Of a DNA stretch of 64,000 bases, positions 10,262 through 21,146 are shown in pieces. Positions within the stretch are counted from its first letter, which is position 1; each line of letters starts with the position of its first letter. The DNA is from Coix lacryma-jobi var. lacryma-jobi. Taxonomy: Eukaryota; Streptophyta; Magnoliopsida; Poales; Poaceae. Below the pieces are notes generated by a model. The model was not told where the DNA came from. It saw only the letters and a program-made list of their open reading frames with translations, and did no database searches. The translations under genes and the position numbers were made by a program. The DNA is taken from assembly GCA_009763385.1 (NCBI GenBank), contig CM019825.1:558001-622000 (forward strand), written 5' to 3'.

Positions 10262-11226
10262 GGCCAGTCTCAGGGGTTTCATGGGGTGTGTCATGCACAT
10301 TTATTAGTGTGCCACATAAGCAGATCTGTACTTTTTGCATGAAATGAAGAGGAGAGAGAAGGAATTCGCTTCATCCCCACGACACGACTCGGGCGATGTT
10401 TCCCACGCGTGAAACCGCAAAGAAACTCGCGTTGAGGCCGTTTAGGTGTTTCATCCGCATGAGCGACGAAGCTACCGGCCACAGGCATGGAGGCCGCCGG
10501 GCACAAGCGGGAAGCATCCGTCGCGGGCGTGGTGGATGCCGGGCACGGGCGGACGCCTTCGCCACAAGCCGAGGTCGAGGCGGGCGCGAGGCCACCGGGT
10601 GCGGGCGGGGCGCCTCCACCGCGAGCCAAGGCCTTTGCCGTCGGCGAGGACGCCTGGCGCGGGCGGGGCGCCTCCACCGCGAGCCGGGGCCACCGGGCGC
10701 GGGGCCGTCTCTGCCGCAGGTCGAGGCTGCCGGGGGCGAGCAGTGCACCTTCGTCGCAGGCATTTGTTGCCTTCACCGAGGCCGCCGAGCGCCGCAAGCC
10801 GAGGACATCGGGCGCGGGGCCGTCTCCGCCGCGGACCGAGGCTACCGGACGTGAGCAGTGTGCCTCCGCCGTGGACCTCTGTGAATCTATCACCTCCGCC
10901 GAGGCCGCTGGGCGCAGAGCCGCCGGTTGGGAGCAGGCGCCTCCGCCGCAGGCCTCTACCACCTCCAGTGCATGAGCAGGTGCGAGCTGCACCTTTCACA
11001 AGCGCGAGAAGGAGCGTTGTCTGGTGTCCGTTGTTTTTCTTTCAGCCGAGCACCGTCACGAGCAGCAGACATGGAAGAAAAAGAAAGGAGACATCGATGG
11101 TACCTACAACAGGATAATTAATCTATCAAATCGTACAGTGAAATTATACATTGAGAGAGAGTCCTGTTTTATTCTAAAATTTCAGTCTTGGAAACCGGGA
11201 GATAAAATCTTGCATTGAGACTAACC
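10262..11226. mobile_element. Harbinger/Tourist-type TIR element with GC-rich cargo (TSD TTA)
   Basis: The left end is GGCCAGTCTCAGGGG; the right end, read inward on the opposite strand, is GGTTAGTCTCAATGC. TTA flanks both sides (10259-10261 and 11227-11229), the TSD expected of PIF/Harbinger elements. The interior (10330-11050) is about 700 bp of GC-rich sequence. It contains a near-perfect internal duplication of a block reading GCGGGGCGCCTCCACCGCGAGCC (around 10605 and 10660). Open frames exist in several phases on both strands, none with a recognisable domain. There is no transposase, so the element is non-autonomous. Confidence 0.65.
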
Positions 11227-11266
11227 TTATGCCGGAGAAGCGCCAAACGCCGGCGGACCCACCCAT

Positions 11267-12618
11267 CACTACAAGAAAAGGTGCTTTACATGACCTTTAT
11301 TGGTGACGTTCTAATAAATCATCATAAAGTTTATTGTCCATGACGATTCAATGTAAGGGTGATAAATCTATGACGATTAGTTTGGTTTTTGTCGATCTAT
11401 GACGAAAGACTTGATTTGGTCACAGATGAAGCATTCAACATCACTACGTTGTCAAGTGTCAATTGATTTACATAGTGTTTTTTTTCAAACACTCCACAAA
11501 GAAGTTCTTTCCCGAGTGTCAAAAAATAATTTGACAAACTGAAAATAAATTTGTTCACAAATCTTACGTATCTTTGGTAGTTTGAAACTACAGGAGTGAT
11601 ATATAAGTTTTATGAATAATGTTAGAACTGCAATGTCGGATGTAGAAATGGTCAAACAACTAAAATAAACTTTGTAGATCTTGAGAAGTTATGAAAGTAG
11701 TTGCTAACCTTTTAATTTGAGGTCATCTTGTCATGCAAAATTGCGTCCTAATTTTAAAAATTTAAAATTAGAATTTTTTAAAAGACCTCGGATGGAGAAA
11801 TCACCAAAATAAAAGTTGTAGAGCTCAAAAAGTTATCAAACTTTATAGTTAACAACTTTTAAATTTAAAATCATATTGTCATACAAAATTGCATTTAAAA
11901 TTAAAAATTTTGAAATTCAGAATTTTCAAAATACCTCAAATGGAAAAACAGCCAAAATAAAAGTCATAAATCTAAAAAAGTTATGAAGTAGTTGATAAAT
12001 TTTAAATTTGTAACCATCTTGTCAATGAAAACTACGTTTGAAATTTCTCAAATTTGAAATTTAAATTCTGTAAATAACCTCGAATGGAGAAACTTCCTAA
12101 ACAAAAAGTGTAGAACTCGAAAAGTTATGAAACTTTGTAGTTGAAAACCTTTTGATTTGAATTTGTTTAGAGGATCAGACAAGTAATTTATATATGGTTT
12201 AGTATAATATGAGAGAATTAAAATGGAATATAGACACAAATGACAAAGAGGTGGAGTGACAGTGGAGGTTACACGTGCATGTGTGAGAGGTCGCCGGTTT
12301 GAATCTTGGTTGATGCAAATTGCGAAAAAATCACAAAAAATATTATGAGACTAGATGGATAGTGTAGCTAGCTGATGGGGCCCCTCCTCTTATTTTTAAA
12401 AAAAATTCCCTATTTTTTGGATTTTTTTTCGTTCAAATTTTGTCGATTATTCTATGACGAAATGAAATGACAAACGGTGACGGCTCCAGTTGGTCCAGGA
12501 AATATATGACGTGAGATACATGACGAATTTTCCGATCGTCATGACAAGTTAATCGTGACGTATTTTCGACAATTTATGACCAAAGTGATCGTCATGTAAA
12601 GCACTATTCCTTGTAGTG
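11267..12618. mobile_element. non-autonomous CACTA element (1352 bp)
   Basis: The left end is CACTACAAGAAAAGGTGCTTTACATGAC. The right end is its near inverted copy, GTCATGTAAAGCACTATTCCTTGTAGTG. These are typical CACTA termini extended to about 28 bp with a few mismatches. Subterminal TGACG/CGTCA boxes recur near both ends. No transposase frame is present. The flanking trinucleotides (CAT left, CGC right) do not match, so the 3-bp TSD is not supported. Confidence 0.85.
11630..12160. repeat. four degenerate tandem units of about 145-150 bp inside the CACTA element
   Basis: Units begin at about 11638, 11787, 11938 and 12081. Each has a head such as GGATGGAGAAATC-CCAAAATAAA, then GTTGTAGA-CTC-AAAAGTTAT, then a TTTTAAATTTGAAATCAT-TTGTCAT tail. 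Spacing is 143-151 bp. Confidence 0.8.
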
Positions 12619-13560
12619 CGCAATTGCTGCTGCTGCGCACGTGAATCGCTGGCGTGCGAGAGAGCATCATGGGAGAGAGGAGAGGACAGCAGCGGGCCCC
12701 GCTAATTTTCTAAGCTAAAAATGTTATATCTCCCAAACCAAAAATCCAAATTAGATTTCGATTATACCATTAAATCGTTTCAATAAATTCTTTAAAACAA
12801 GATCTCACATGGATATATTTAGATAAAATTTATAGAAGATGGTAAATGGAGCCGTATTTGGTAGTGGTTATAGAGTATGAGATATAGAGAGAGGCCCGTC
12901 CCAGAGGGGAGGGCAGCCGGTGCGATGGCCGGAGGCCCATGATGCTTGGGGGCCATGAATATAGGTATCTTTAATATATAGAGTACATATTTGTCTATTT
13001 GGCTCATACCAACTATATCGAGTCATGTTTTAAGTTTAGTCTACGCGACCGCAGTGTGCGATGAATGATATTCACGCGTCTCTCGTCCCTTTGACTCACA
13101 TGACAGCATGCTGCACAGCTGTTGCGCGGCCGTAGTGTCCGATGAGTGATATTCAGGCGTCCCTTGTCCCATATAGGCTCTAGGTAATTTGTTTTAAATT
13201 GGAATCATTTCATATCAGTGTGATAGGTTTCTAATTTTGTAAAATTGTAATTTTCTAAAATTCTAAAAAGGAACGAAACACTATAGTTCTATTTGAGGTA
13301 ATCATAATAGTTATTTTACGGTTCTTTTAGCTTCTTTGATGTACTGTTGATTTTTTTCATAAACTAAATGTATGTTACAAATTAATTCATATTATTAATA
13401 CTATGTCCTTCAATTGTCATACTAAAATATTAGATTGTGGACTAACATTAGATTGCGGGCCTATAGTGTTATAATTGCCCAAGGGCCCTAGAAATTGTTG
13501 GGACGGCCTGTACAGAGGATTGATGAGTACGAGAGAAAATGATATAGAGAAGAAAATCTT
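12619..13560. other. intergenic with a possible decayed TIR element and a direct repeat
   Basis: No gene is seen. A 45-bp block is imperfectly repeated 81 bp apart (about 13043 and 13124; both contain GTGTGCGATG/GTGTCCGATG and end TCGTCCC/TTGTCCC). AGGCCCGTCCCA near 12890 and TGGGACGGCCT near 13500 are inverted and may be worn TIRs of one element. Confidence 0.45.
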
Positions 13561-13584
13561 GATGACTAGGATGTACTGTATAAA

Positions 13585-13615
13585 GGATGAAAATAGATGA
13601 TGATGATGATGAGTG
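13585..13615. repeat. GAT microsatellite upstream of the DUF155 gene
   Basis: A short run of GAT/ATG triplets (five perfect units) about 270 bp before the chosen start codon. Confidence 0.7.
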
Positions 13616-13872
13616 CACATGGTCTTACTCCGCCGCCATACGAAATAGGCCCTCCGATTTGGCGGGAGCCCAGTCCATGAAGTTGGACGTGAGCCTCAAG
13701 AAAGAACATGGCCCAGCGCAGCCCAGCCCGGAGTCCAACCCTGTCTTCTCTCCGTTCCGCCTCCGCCCTCCGCCCTCCGCTCGCGCTCGGCGTCGGCGTC
13801 GGCGTCCTCGTCCTCCATCCATCTCCATTTCCTTGCAATGTCCAAGACCTGAGTGAGAGACCTTCTCAGTCC

Positions 13873-16800
13873 ATGGAGGTGTCGTCGAGGCTCCAAAGCC
13901 TCCTCAGGCCCCTCCTACTCTGCCGCTCCCGTGCCGCAGGGAGAGCCTTCCAAACCCTAGCCCTTCGCTCCCCGCCGCCTCCTCCTCCGCGCCTCCCACC
14001 TTCCTTCCTCCTTCGAACGCGCCGTCTACCGCCTCCTCATCCCTATGGCGCCCCATCCCGCCTCCTCTTCCACCGCCCATTCGCCTCTGTGTCCCCGGCC
14101 CCCGCCCCCGCCCCCGCCCCCGCCCCCGTTCCAGGGAGGGACCATCTCAGCTCCAAGGACCAGGGACCCCCGCTCCCGCCCGCGCCATTGCCTCCGCCGC
14201 CGCCAGAGGAGCTCGCCTCCGAAGACGAGTCGTACTACCACGAGCACCTCCTCGAGGTGGCGCAGGAGAACCAGTCACGGGTCGTCCCCGTCAAGGCATT
14301 CTTCCTATGCACCAGGTACCAGCTTGTTGAGTGTTATAACTCCCCACCCCCACCCCCACCCTCCTCTGCTACTCTGTTTTCTTTGTTTGGTGATGAACTA
14401 ACATCTGATATGGTTGGTGGGGCCTCCCCCTCCCGCAGCATCGACCTGCGGAGCCTCCAGTCCCAGAATTCCTTCAATGTCATCCCACCCACATCGCGTG
14501 CCACCAACTACGTTGTCCTTAGATACTACGATGTCAAGGGAGACCCCGAGGTAGATACTCCCTGTTTTCCTAATGACACACCTAATTTAGATTCTGACAC
14601 ATTTTCTCATCACCATGGAATTGGTAAGTGATGAACTGCAAGCTACTTTCACTTTGTTGAAATGATAAAATCTTTGATTGCGCCCTGCTCAGTGAATCTA
14701 TTTTTATTCTCTGGGGCCTTTTTTTCTCCAAAATGTAAGATCCAAGAAAGGTGCCTTTGTTGTCAATGTTCAATTGGAACACCACAGTAGGCCGCTTTGC
14801 CCCCAACCCATCTGGATTCCTGTATATAATCATAACTTGGGTGCATCCTTGTAGCAGAGCTATCAAAAAGTTTCATTCTTGATTTTCTTATGCTCCTACA
14901 ATTGTAAATTTGGATATAGCTGGGTCTGTCTTTTATTGATTCCTGCAATGGCATGTTGGTAGCATATGATAGTTGCCTTTGTATAAATATGTTCATATTA
15001 AGCTCCTTGAGAGCTCAATGCTTGTATTTTACTATACCATGATAACAGCTGCAAGCTGATTGTAGCATCATCATTTGTCATTACACGATGATATCCACTT
15101 GAAAAGGGCTGTGTTTTTTTTTCTGAGATGATTTATTAAGGACCTGTGAGAGACTGGGGAGACTTTCTGGGTTGGTTTTTATCTCATTCTAATTGTTTCG
15201 CAGGGTTTTAAATCTGGTGTCATAGATGAGAGCCATTGCCACTACATGGTTGTTTTCCAATATGGGTCCATTGTGCTATTCAATGTTTCTGATCATGAAG
15301 CAGATGGATACCTGAAAATTGTTGAGAAGCATGCATCGGGTTTACTTCCAGAGATGAGAAAGGATGGTAAGCCCAAGAACACACACGTTTCCTAAGGGAG
15401 TACAGTTTTTCATTCTTTTTATCTGCTTCGAACGCTTTAAATATTTGCATCACATTAGTACTATCCTAAATTAGTTGAATTGGTTGATACCACTACAAGT
15501 AAAATATGTCACATGGTATGAGAGACATCTATAGAATCGTTTGACCAATGACCACAAACAAAAAATATCGCATGGTATTTGTATTTTATGGTTTGCAATC
15601 TATAGTTGACGGTGACCAAATTTTATGGGAACTTTTTAGTTTTGTGATGAGAACTGTTCTTGACTTGTTGAGGCTTGCAATCCCATTTCGTGATTTTGCA
15701 AATAGCACATGACATTTGCTTCAGCAAATATTTTCCTAGCAACTTAAACCAATCATCATGATTTTTTTGGTTGCTGCTTCTTTGCATTTATCATGTGGAT
15801 GCTGTCGTGTCGTCTAATCGTTAGCATTGCCGTGGACACAATCTTAAAATCTTCCAATTTCAGATTATGCTGTTGTTGAGAAGCCTACCCTAGAGACGTG
15901 GATGCAAGGTGGTCTTGACTATATCGTGCTTAGGGATCTGAGTATTGATGGGATCCGTACAATCGGAAGTGTCCTGGGTCAGAGTATTGCTCTTGACTAC
16001 TATATCCGTCAAGTATGTACAAGTCAGTAGCAGAGATGTTTTTATGATACATTAAGGAACATGCTAATCTATTTAGTTATCTTCGTTGATAGGTTGATGG
16101 AATGGTAGCTGAGTTCACAGATATCAATCGTGGAATGGAAAAAACTGGTACCTTCACTATGGAGAGGAAGAAGCTTTTTCAGCTTGTAGGGAAGGCTAAC
16201 TCTAACTTGGCTGATGTTATTCTTAAGCTTGGACTCTTTGAGAGGTATCTTGGCCTTTTCAAACGTTTGGTTGTGCTATTGGTCTTTGAATTTGATTGTT
16301 GCACGTACATTCTCCTGCCCCAGAAGTGGATGTTGCATACGTCATCCTGTAGTTAGAAATGTATACTGTTGTCCATGAAGCTACTGCTTAGTTCAATCAT
16401 ATCAGAGGCAAGCTTTTGCTTTATTTGTAGTTTACCTTTAGTTTCAACTGATTCTGTACAGGTTTGTAAAGTAGATGGAAAAAGATCGATCTTGCGTAAT
16501 TGTTTTTAAAAAATGAACCCAAAATTTTAAATTAAGCACTGCATGAATTTCAGATGGTATTTGTGTAGTTCCTCTGAGATTAGTACCCTTGTAATATTGC
16601 TGGGCACATGAAAGTGTTTCATTTAGCCGGCTTTTGTGAGTTCAAAAAGATTATTAATTTACTTTTTGTCTGGGATCTGAATTTGACTAATATAATTTGT
16701 CAGTGTTATTTCTTTTGGCACTTTTCTCCTTGTTTTAATGTTGCCTGGCATAGTTGTTGCATTGTTTGATACTGAATTGAACTTGTATGTTTATACTATT

Positions 16801-17182
16801 AGAGCACACGTTTACTTTGTGGATTCCAGGTCAGACATAGCATGGAAGAATGCAAACTATGCTCAAATCTGGGAATACCTTCGAGATGAATACGAGCTAA
16901 CGCAGAGATTTGGAAACCTTGATTTTAAACTGAAATTTGTTGAGGTAAGACAGATGCAGAACATTTAGTGGCTGAGCGAATCTTTTGATTAGGAGTGTTT
17001 TCTGGCTGTTTGTTTCTGTATATTCTGATGTGTGTTTGTTTTGAGATCCGCAGCACAACATCAGGTTTCTTCAGGAGATCCTTCAGAACAGGAAATCAGA
17101 TTTTCTGGAATGGCTTATCATCATCCTGATCAGTGTTGAGATCTTGATATCTGTTTATAACATAATACAGGAGCAGATGTAG
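13873..17182 (+). CDS. RRG: DUF155/RMD1-family mitochondrial protein, RETARDED ROOT GROWTH (RRG/RRL) type
   Basis: Seven exons with GT-AG introns and continuous phase: 13873-14315, 14439-14550, 15204-15366, 15864-16012, 16093-16244, 16830-16944, 17054-17182. They total 1263 nt, 420 residues plus TAG. The N-terminus (MEVSSRLQSLLRPLLLCRSR) is Arg/Leu/Ser-rich, as expected of a mitochondrial presequence. A Pro/Ala repeat follows (residues about 76-85). The DUF155 domain covers roughly 140-380 with FQYGSIVLFNVSD and EFTDINRGMEKTGTF. The C-terminus (QEILQNRKSDFLEW then a hydrophobic segment, 399-416) is the family's conserved membrane anchor. In Arabidopsis, RRG and RRL are mitochondrial DUF155 proteins and RRG is needed for root meristem growth; the biochemical role is unknown. 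An in-frame upstream ATG at 13708 would add 55 residues. I prefer 13873 because targeting features begin there. RRG and RRL cannot be told apart by eye. Confidence 0.92.
14092..14131 (+). repeat. CCCCCG minisatellite within exon 1
   Basis: Five tandem CCCCCG units encode a Pro-Ala run (SPAPAPAPAPAPVPG) in the N-terminal spacer of the DUF155 protein. Such tracts are prone to length change but stay in frame because the unit is 6 bp. Confidence 0.85.
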
Positions 17183-17408
17183 GGCTTTGTTCCATCCTGA
17201 ACACGAGATGCATGTCTTAGACCATGGATTTTCGTGTTTACCCTGCCGTTGGCACAGCGCTACAGCTTCAGTTTTTGTAAAGAAACATACGTACTACAGA
17301 CTGGATCCGATTCGAAATGGTAAACCATGGTCGCACACAACATATATAATTTAATTGCTGTCCTCTGACTTGGTTTGGTAATCGCACAGCACAAACGCTT
17401 TGGTAAAA

Positions 17409-17715
17409 GGTTATTTGGATTCGGGACTAAACTTTAGTTCCCGCCGCATCGAATTCCTGGATGCTAATCAGGAGGATTAAACATAAATTAATTATAAACT
17501 AATCATATAGATGGAGGCTAATTTGCTTGATGAATGTACTAAGCATAATTAATTTATTATTAGCACATGTTTATTGTAACACCACCTTGTCAAATCATGA
17601 ACTACCTAAACTTAATAGGTTCATCTTGCAAATTAGTCTTTAGTCTATATTTAATACTTTTAATTAGGAACCAAATATTTGATGTGACACGAACTAAATC
17701 TAACCAAATACAACC
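17409..17715. mobile_element. MITE just downstream of the DUF155 gene
   Basis: An AT-rich block of about 307 bp with inverted ends: GGTTATTTGGATTCGGGACTAAA on the left, GGTTGTATTTGGTTAGATTTAG read inward from the right. Internal blocks (AAACTAATCATATAGATGGAGGCTAATTTGC, GCACATGTTTATTGTAACA) are shared with the element at about 36494-36833. It lies 230 bp past the stop codon and may provide part of the 3' flank. Confidence 0.65.
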
Positions 17716-17792
17716 ACCCCCCCCCCCATATTGATGATGATTGCATTTGCATGCTGTCAGTCACAGCATCCGATGGTCACCATTTCGTCTCA

Positions 17793-18919
17793 GACTGTCT
17801 CCAAGAACGTAACCCATATCCAAAATAGGTCCTTTACAGTGCATTTGCCTATCCAAAATACTACTCCGTCCCAAAAATAGTGTCGCTATGGGATGCGTGC
17901 TGGTCAAACTTTCTCAACTTTGACTGAGTTTATACAAAATTTGTGCAATATTTTTATCTCCAAATAAGTTTATTATAAAAGTATATTCAAAAATCTATCC
18001 AATGATACTAATTATGTACCATAAATATTAATATTTTATTATATATATTTGGTCAAACGTTGAAGTCTGTTGACTTTTCGGGAAGCGAGAATGACTCTTT
18101 TTTAGGGACGGAGAGAGTACTCTCCAACAGCTGACCCAAATACACGACTCATTTTGGGTACTTGGTCAAAGGAGACGCAGAAAAGCGTAGTCGAAGAGGG
18201 AGGACGCAAACCTGCGCCGGTGGTGGTGGGCCCGCAGCGAGGTGCGGCGACGGAGTGTGGCCGGCTCGACGAGGCGAGCCTGCGGCGGCCGCTTCTAGGC
18301 GGTTCCGCGGCGGGGCCAGGCGGGGAGCCGCCGGCACGGCGTGGAGGGGAAGCGGTGGCGGCGGGGCCAGGCGGGGAGCCGCTAGCACGGCGTGGCGGGG
18401 AAGCGGTGGCAGCGGGGAGGAGCCACCAGCACAGGTCGCCAATGGCGCGACGGCGACACGACCTCTTCGTCTGCCTCGATCTGGAGCTGGGAGGGGAAGC
18501 GGCGGCTGAACCGCGCCGAGGAGCCGGGAAGGGGAAGCGGGGGTGGGACCACGACGGGAAAGGGAAGCGGTGGCGGCGGGGACGGCGAGGGAAAGCAGCC
18601 GGCACGGCGAGGAGCCGCCAACAGAGGTCATCAATGGCGTGACCTCTTCCTCGATCTGGAGCTGGGAGGGGAAACGGCGGTTGGACTGCGTCGAGGAGGC
18701 GGGGAGAGGAAGCGGCGGTGGGATCACGACGGGGAGGGGAAGCAGCGGCGGTGATGGGTGCCGGAGAGGGAGATGGCGGCGTAGGTGGAGGCGAGATTTG
18801 AGGCTCGTTGTTGGAGAAGGTGAGTATTTGGGGCGTGATCCATTCGCTGTACAGAACGAAAACATGGAATGAGTCTTATTTTTGCGTCTCCACCGTTGGA
18901 GACACCGTTGGAGACAGTC
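17793..18919. mobile_element. TIR element with GC-rich cargo, TSD TCA
   Basis: The left end GACTGTCTCCAA is mirrored by TTGGAGACAGTC at the right end, and TCA flanks both (17790-17792 and 18920-18922). Near each end are related subterminal words (ACTCATTTTGGGTA left, ATGAGTCTTATTTTTG right). The middle (18180-18800) is GC-rich sequence with several rough internal repeats of GGGGAAGCGGTGGCGGCGGGG. Frames are open in many phases and encode no domain I recognise. A Stowaway MITE has inserted near the left end. A 3-bp TSD fits Harbinger or CACTA relatives. Confidence 0.6.
17861..18117. mobile_element. Stowaway MITE (Tc1/mariner type), 257 bp
   Basis: The ends are CTACTCCGTCCC and, read inward, CTCTCTCCGTCCC. 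TA dinucleotides flank both sides (17859-17860 and 18118-18119). The interior is AT-rich and nearly the same sequence as the element at 38278-38533 in opposite orientation. Confidence 0.9.
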
Positions 18920-19160
18920 TCAGGGTGCCTTTCTTTTGGAAAAGGAATATGAGCATGCTCCTATTTGTTTACATTTTCTTTGACGGCTAGGCAAAGTGCT
19001 GATGCTGGACATGTACTGGTACGGTACGAGTGTCTTCACTATCTTTGTAGCGCCGGTGTCCATGTCTCTATGTTTGTGTGTTGCAACGACAACAAAAAAA
19101 AGTACAATGCTATGAGAGAAGCGTACAGGGACTGGGACAAATTGTAACGCTGATGAAAAA

Positions 19161-19542
19161 GGAATATATCTAGTGCAAACCACATCCTTCATGAAAACTC
19201 GTGCAAACCACGGTAAAAAAATCGTCTAAATTCAACAAAAAAATCACACATGTAGATGATATGATGATACACAACCTTGTAAAATATCTTGTCCAAAATC
19301 AAATTTATTTGTGAGATATAAAAATAACAAATTTCTAACAAATTATGTGGAAAACTTTCTGGCTTAAAATTTGTTATTTTTATAACTCACAAACGAAGAC
19401 GAGTTTGGATAAGATATTTTATAAGGTTGTGTATCATTATACCATCTACATCCATGATTTTTTGATAAATTTAAACAACTTTTTTTTGTTGTGGTTTACA
19501 CGGGTTTTTACGAAGGGTGTGGTTTGCACTAGATACGTTCCC
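19161..19542. mobile_element. foldback MITE, Mutator type (TSD GATGAAAAA)
   Basis: Two arms of about 180 bp are near inverted copies. The left arm begins GGAATATATCTAGTGCAAACC; the right arm, read inward, begins GGGAACGTATCTAGTGCAAACC. Both continue with AAAACTCGTG/AAAACCCGTGTAAACC and TACACAACCTT words. The exact 9-bp duplication GATGAAAAA lies at 19152-19160 and 19543-19551. A 9-bp TSD with long inverted arms and no coding capacity points to a MULE-derived MITE. A transcript through it would fold into a long hairpin. Confidence 0.85.
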
Positions 19543-19551
19543 GATGAAAAA

Positions 19552-20207
19552 AACAATATATTCATATCATGACGCCTAGGAATTAAACTTTGTTTATTAA
19601 TTTACTTGAATCGTGTAGCTGCCAGAAATCCAATTCAAACATTGCAATGAAATTAAGGATTTGCATGGTTGAAGGCTTTAGTTGATTTGTTGTGAAAAGA
19701 AAATATTATTTCACAGTTGATTTGTACTGATTAAAGTGACTAAATAGCTGAAGCAAACGGAACCGTACACATTGAACAAATAGATCAAAGGATGTAGGTC
19801 CATTCAAAATCACAGTATTTTTTTTTTGAACAGTCAAAAGAAATAGAAGAGTATACGAAGCCATGGACATTCCACACAGTGTCTAACTCAATCCCTTTTA
19901 CACTATGTATTCTTCGTCGTTCACCGACATTTCTAATCCAATCTAGTGTAGCGTAAAAAATTCCACGCTATCATCCGAACACACCTTGAATCTTGTCATC
20001 ACCATGGGAGTAGAGAACCAGAAGGCAGAAGCTTACCTCATAATCTGCGGAATAGATAGAAGGAAGATAAATGAAGCACTTTTTCTAAAAAAATGCACAC
20101 CATTGGAGTTTATTCCTTCCTACAGAGAACATCAAGATTTCTCAAGACATTACTCGATTGATTCTTGAAAGAAACTAGAAGATAATGTTTTAGACAAACA
20201 TTGAAGA
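19552..20207. other. intergenic or retroelement internal remnant, no gene seen
   Basis: AT-rich with no supportable frame. A 60-codon frame at 19986 (MNLVITMGVENQKAEAY) has no recognisable domain. Because an LTR follows directly, part of this could be the worn 3' end of a retrotransposon. Confidence 0.4.
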
Positions 20208-20218
20208 GCTCGGGGGCT

Positions 20219-20848
20219 TGACGGACCAGAATATCAGATAGTGGCGGAGGTAGGAAAAAAATTTAGGTGTGGTGGAATTTATATAAAAAAACAATATACC
20301 GTCTTATATAACATATTGATGTATGTGTTTCATGTATATTTACTAGTATATAATACATATATTAAGTATTTTATACAAACTTTAGGTATGGCAGCTGCCA
20401 AAGCTTGCCAAATACCTGCCTCCGCCACTGATGTCAGAAACATCATCACTAGATGATTACTTGGACTTCTCCTGGGAAGTCACGGGAGATTCGAAGACAT
20501 AATACAAAGTATACATGGATTATGACTCTCTTTATAAATTAGTCGGACTATTGAAGGAAGTCTTGTAAATATAATAAGACTCCTCTATTGTAACCGTCTA
20601 GGACTCGGTATGCATTGTGCTCTACCAGACTATATAAGAAGAGGCAGACGCATACCCCCATCATTGAATCTGGAATCATACACAAGACACACGCCGCCAC
20701 TGGACGTAAGGTATTACGCTATTTAGCGGCCTGAACCAGTATAAATCGTTGTCCCTGTGTTCTCGCCGAGTTCTACGAACATCGATCTCCACCGAACAAA
20801 TCGTCTCGAGAAACCCCGTGACGAGTTGCCGGTTAACAAACATCGACA
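20219..20848 (+). mobile_element. gypsy-type LTR, with a MITE inside
   Basis: A polypurine-like GCTCGGGGGCT (20208-20218) precedes TGACGGACC, and the block ends CATCGACA, giving TG..CA termini. A TATA-like box, ACTATATAAGAAG, is near 20628. Downstream words (CTGAACCAGTATAAATCG, ACGTAAGGTATTACGC) are typical of grass gypsy LTR U5 regions. The opposite LTR is not visible, so this is a remnant, and no flanking TSD was found. Confidence 0.6.
20239..20430. mobile_element. hAT-type MITE, 192 bp
   Basis: The ends are TAGTGGCGGAGGTAGG and CCTGCCTCCGCCACTG, inverted with one mismatch. The flanking 8-mers ATATCAGA (20231-20238) and ATGTCAGA (20431-20438) agree at 7 of 8 positions, the length expected for hAT. 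The interior is AT-rich. Confidence 0.8.
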
Positions 20849-21135
20849 GTCTTTCCTCTTGAGATCGAGTTTTCTACTCTTGTGATGAGTTTTCGCTTTG
20901 ATCTTTTTCCGTGTGATCGAGTTTTGCACTTTGAGAGTTGTTGCTCCGATCCTTTGCTTGGTTGCGTCGAGTCGTTGCCCATGTATTTGGGGACCAAGCT
21001 TTGCTTATTTCAAATAGCCTGTTTTCAGCTTTTGGTTCTTGGATTTTGGGCGTTTGAGTAAGCTTTCTCTCTCTTTCTTCCTATGTTTTTATTTTATTTT
21101 GATTGTTGGGACGGAGTGTTGACAATGCACTCATC

Positions 21136-21144
21136 AAGGGGGAG
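21136..21144 (+). other. polypurine tract of a copia element
   Basis: AAGGGGGAG lies two bases before the LTR start TGCGAACAC, in the position that primes plus-strand DNA in LTR retrotransposons. This identifies the following LTR as a 3' LTR on the + strand. Confidence 0.8.
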
Positions 21145-21146
21145 AT

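Noticed and set aside
10291..11121. Several long open frames on both strands (up to 233 codons)
   Set aside because: They overlap in five phases, are Arg/Gly/Pro/Ala-rich and lie in GC-rich cargo of a TIR element. No domain is visible.
11264..12621. 3-bp TSD for the CACTA element
   Set aside because: The flanks are CAT and CGC, which do not match; the element call rests on termini only.
12889..13511. Element bounded by AGGCCCGTCCCA and TGGGACGGCCT
   Set aside because: The inverted words are short, no TSD is visible and the interiors do not pair; mentioned only as a possibility.
13708..13872. Upstream ATG as the true start of the DUF155 gene
   Set aside because: It is in frame and cannot be excluded, but the sequence after 13873 has the presequence character and the upstream part is low-complexity. 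It is recorded as an alternative.
18102..18872. Long frames on both strands inside the TCA-flanked element (up to 238 codons)
   Set aside because: Composition-driven open frames over internal GC-rich repeats; no splice or domain evidence.
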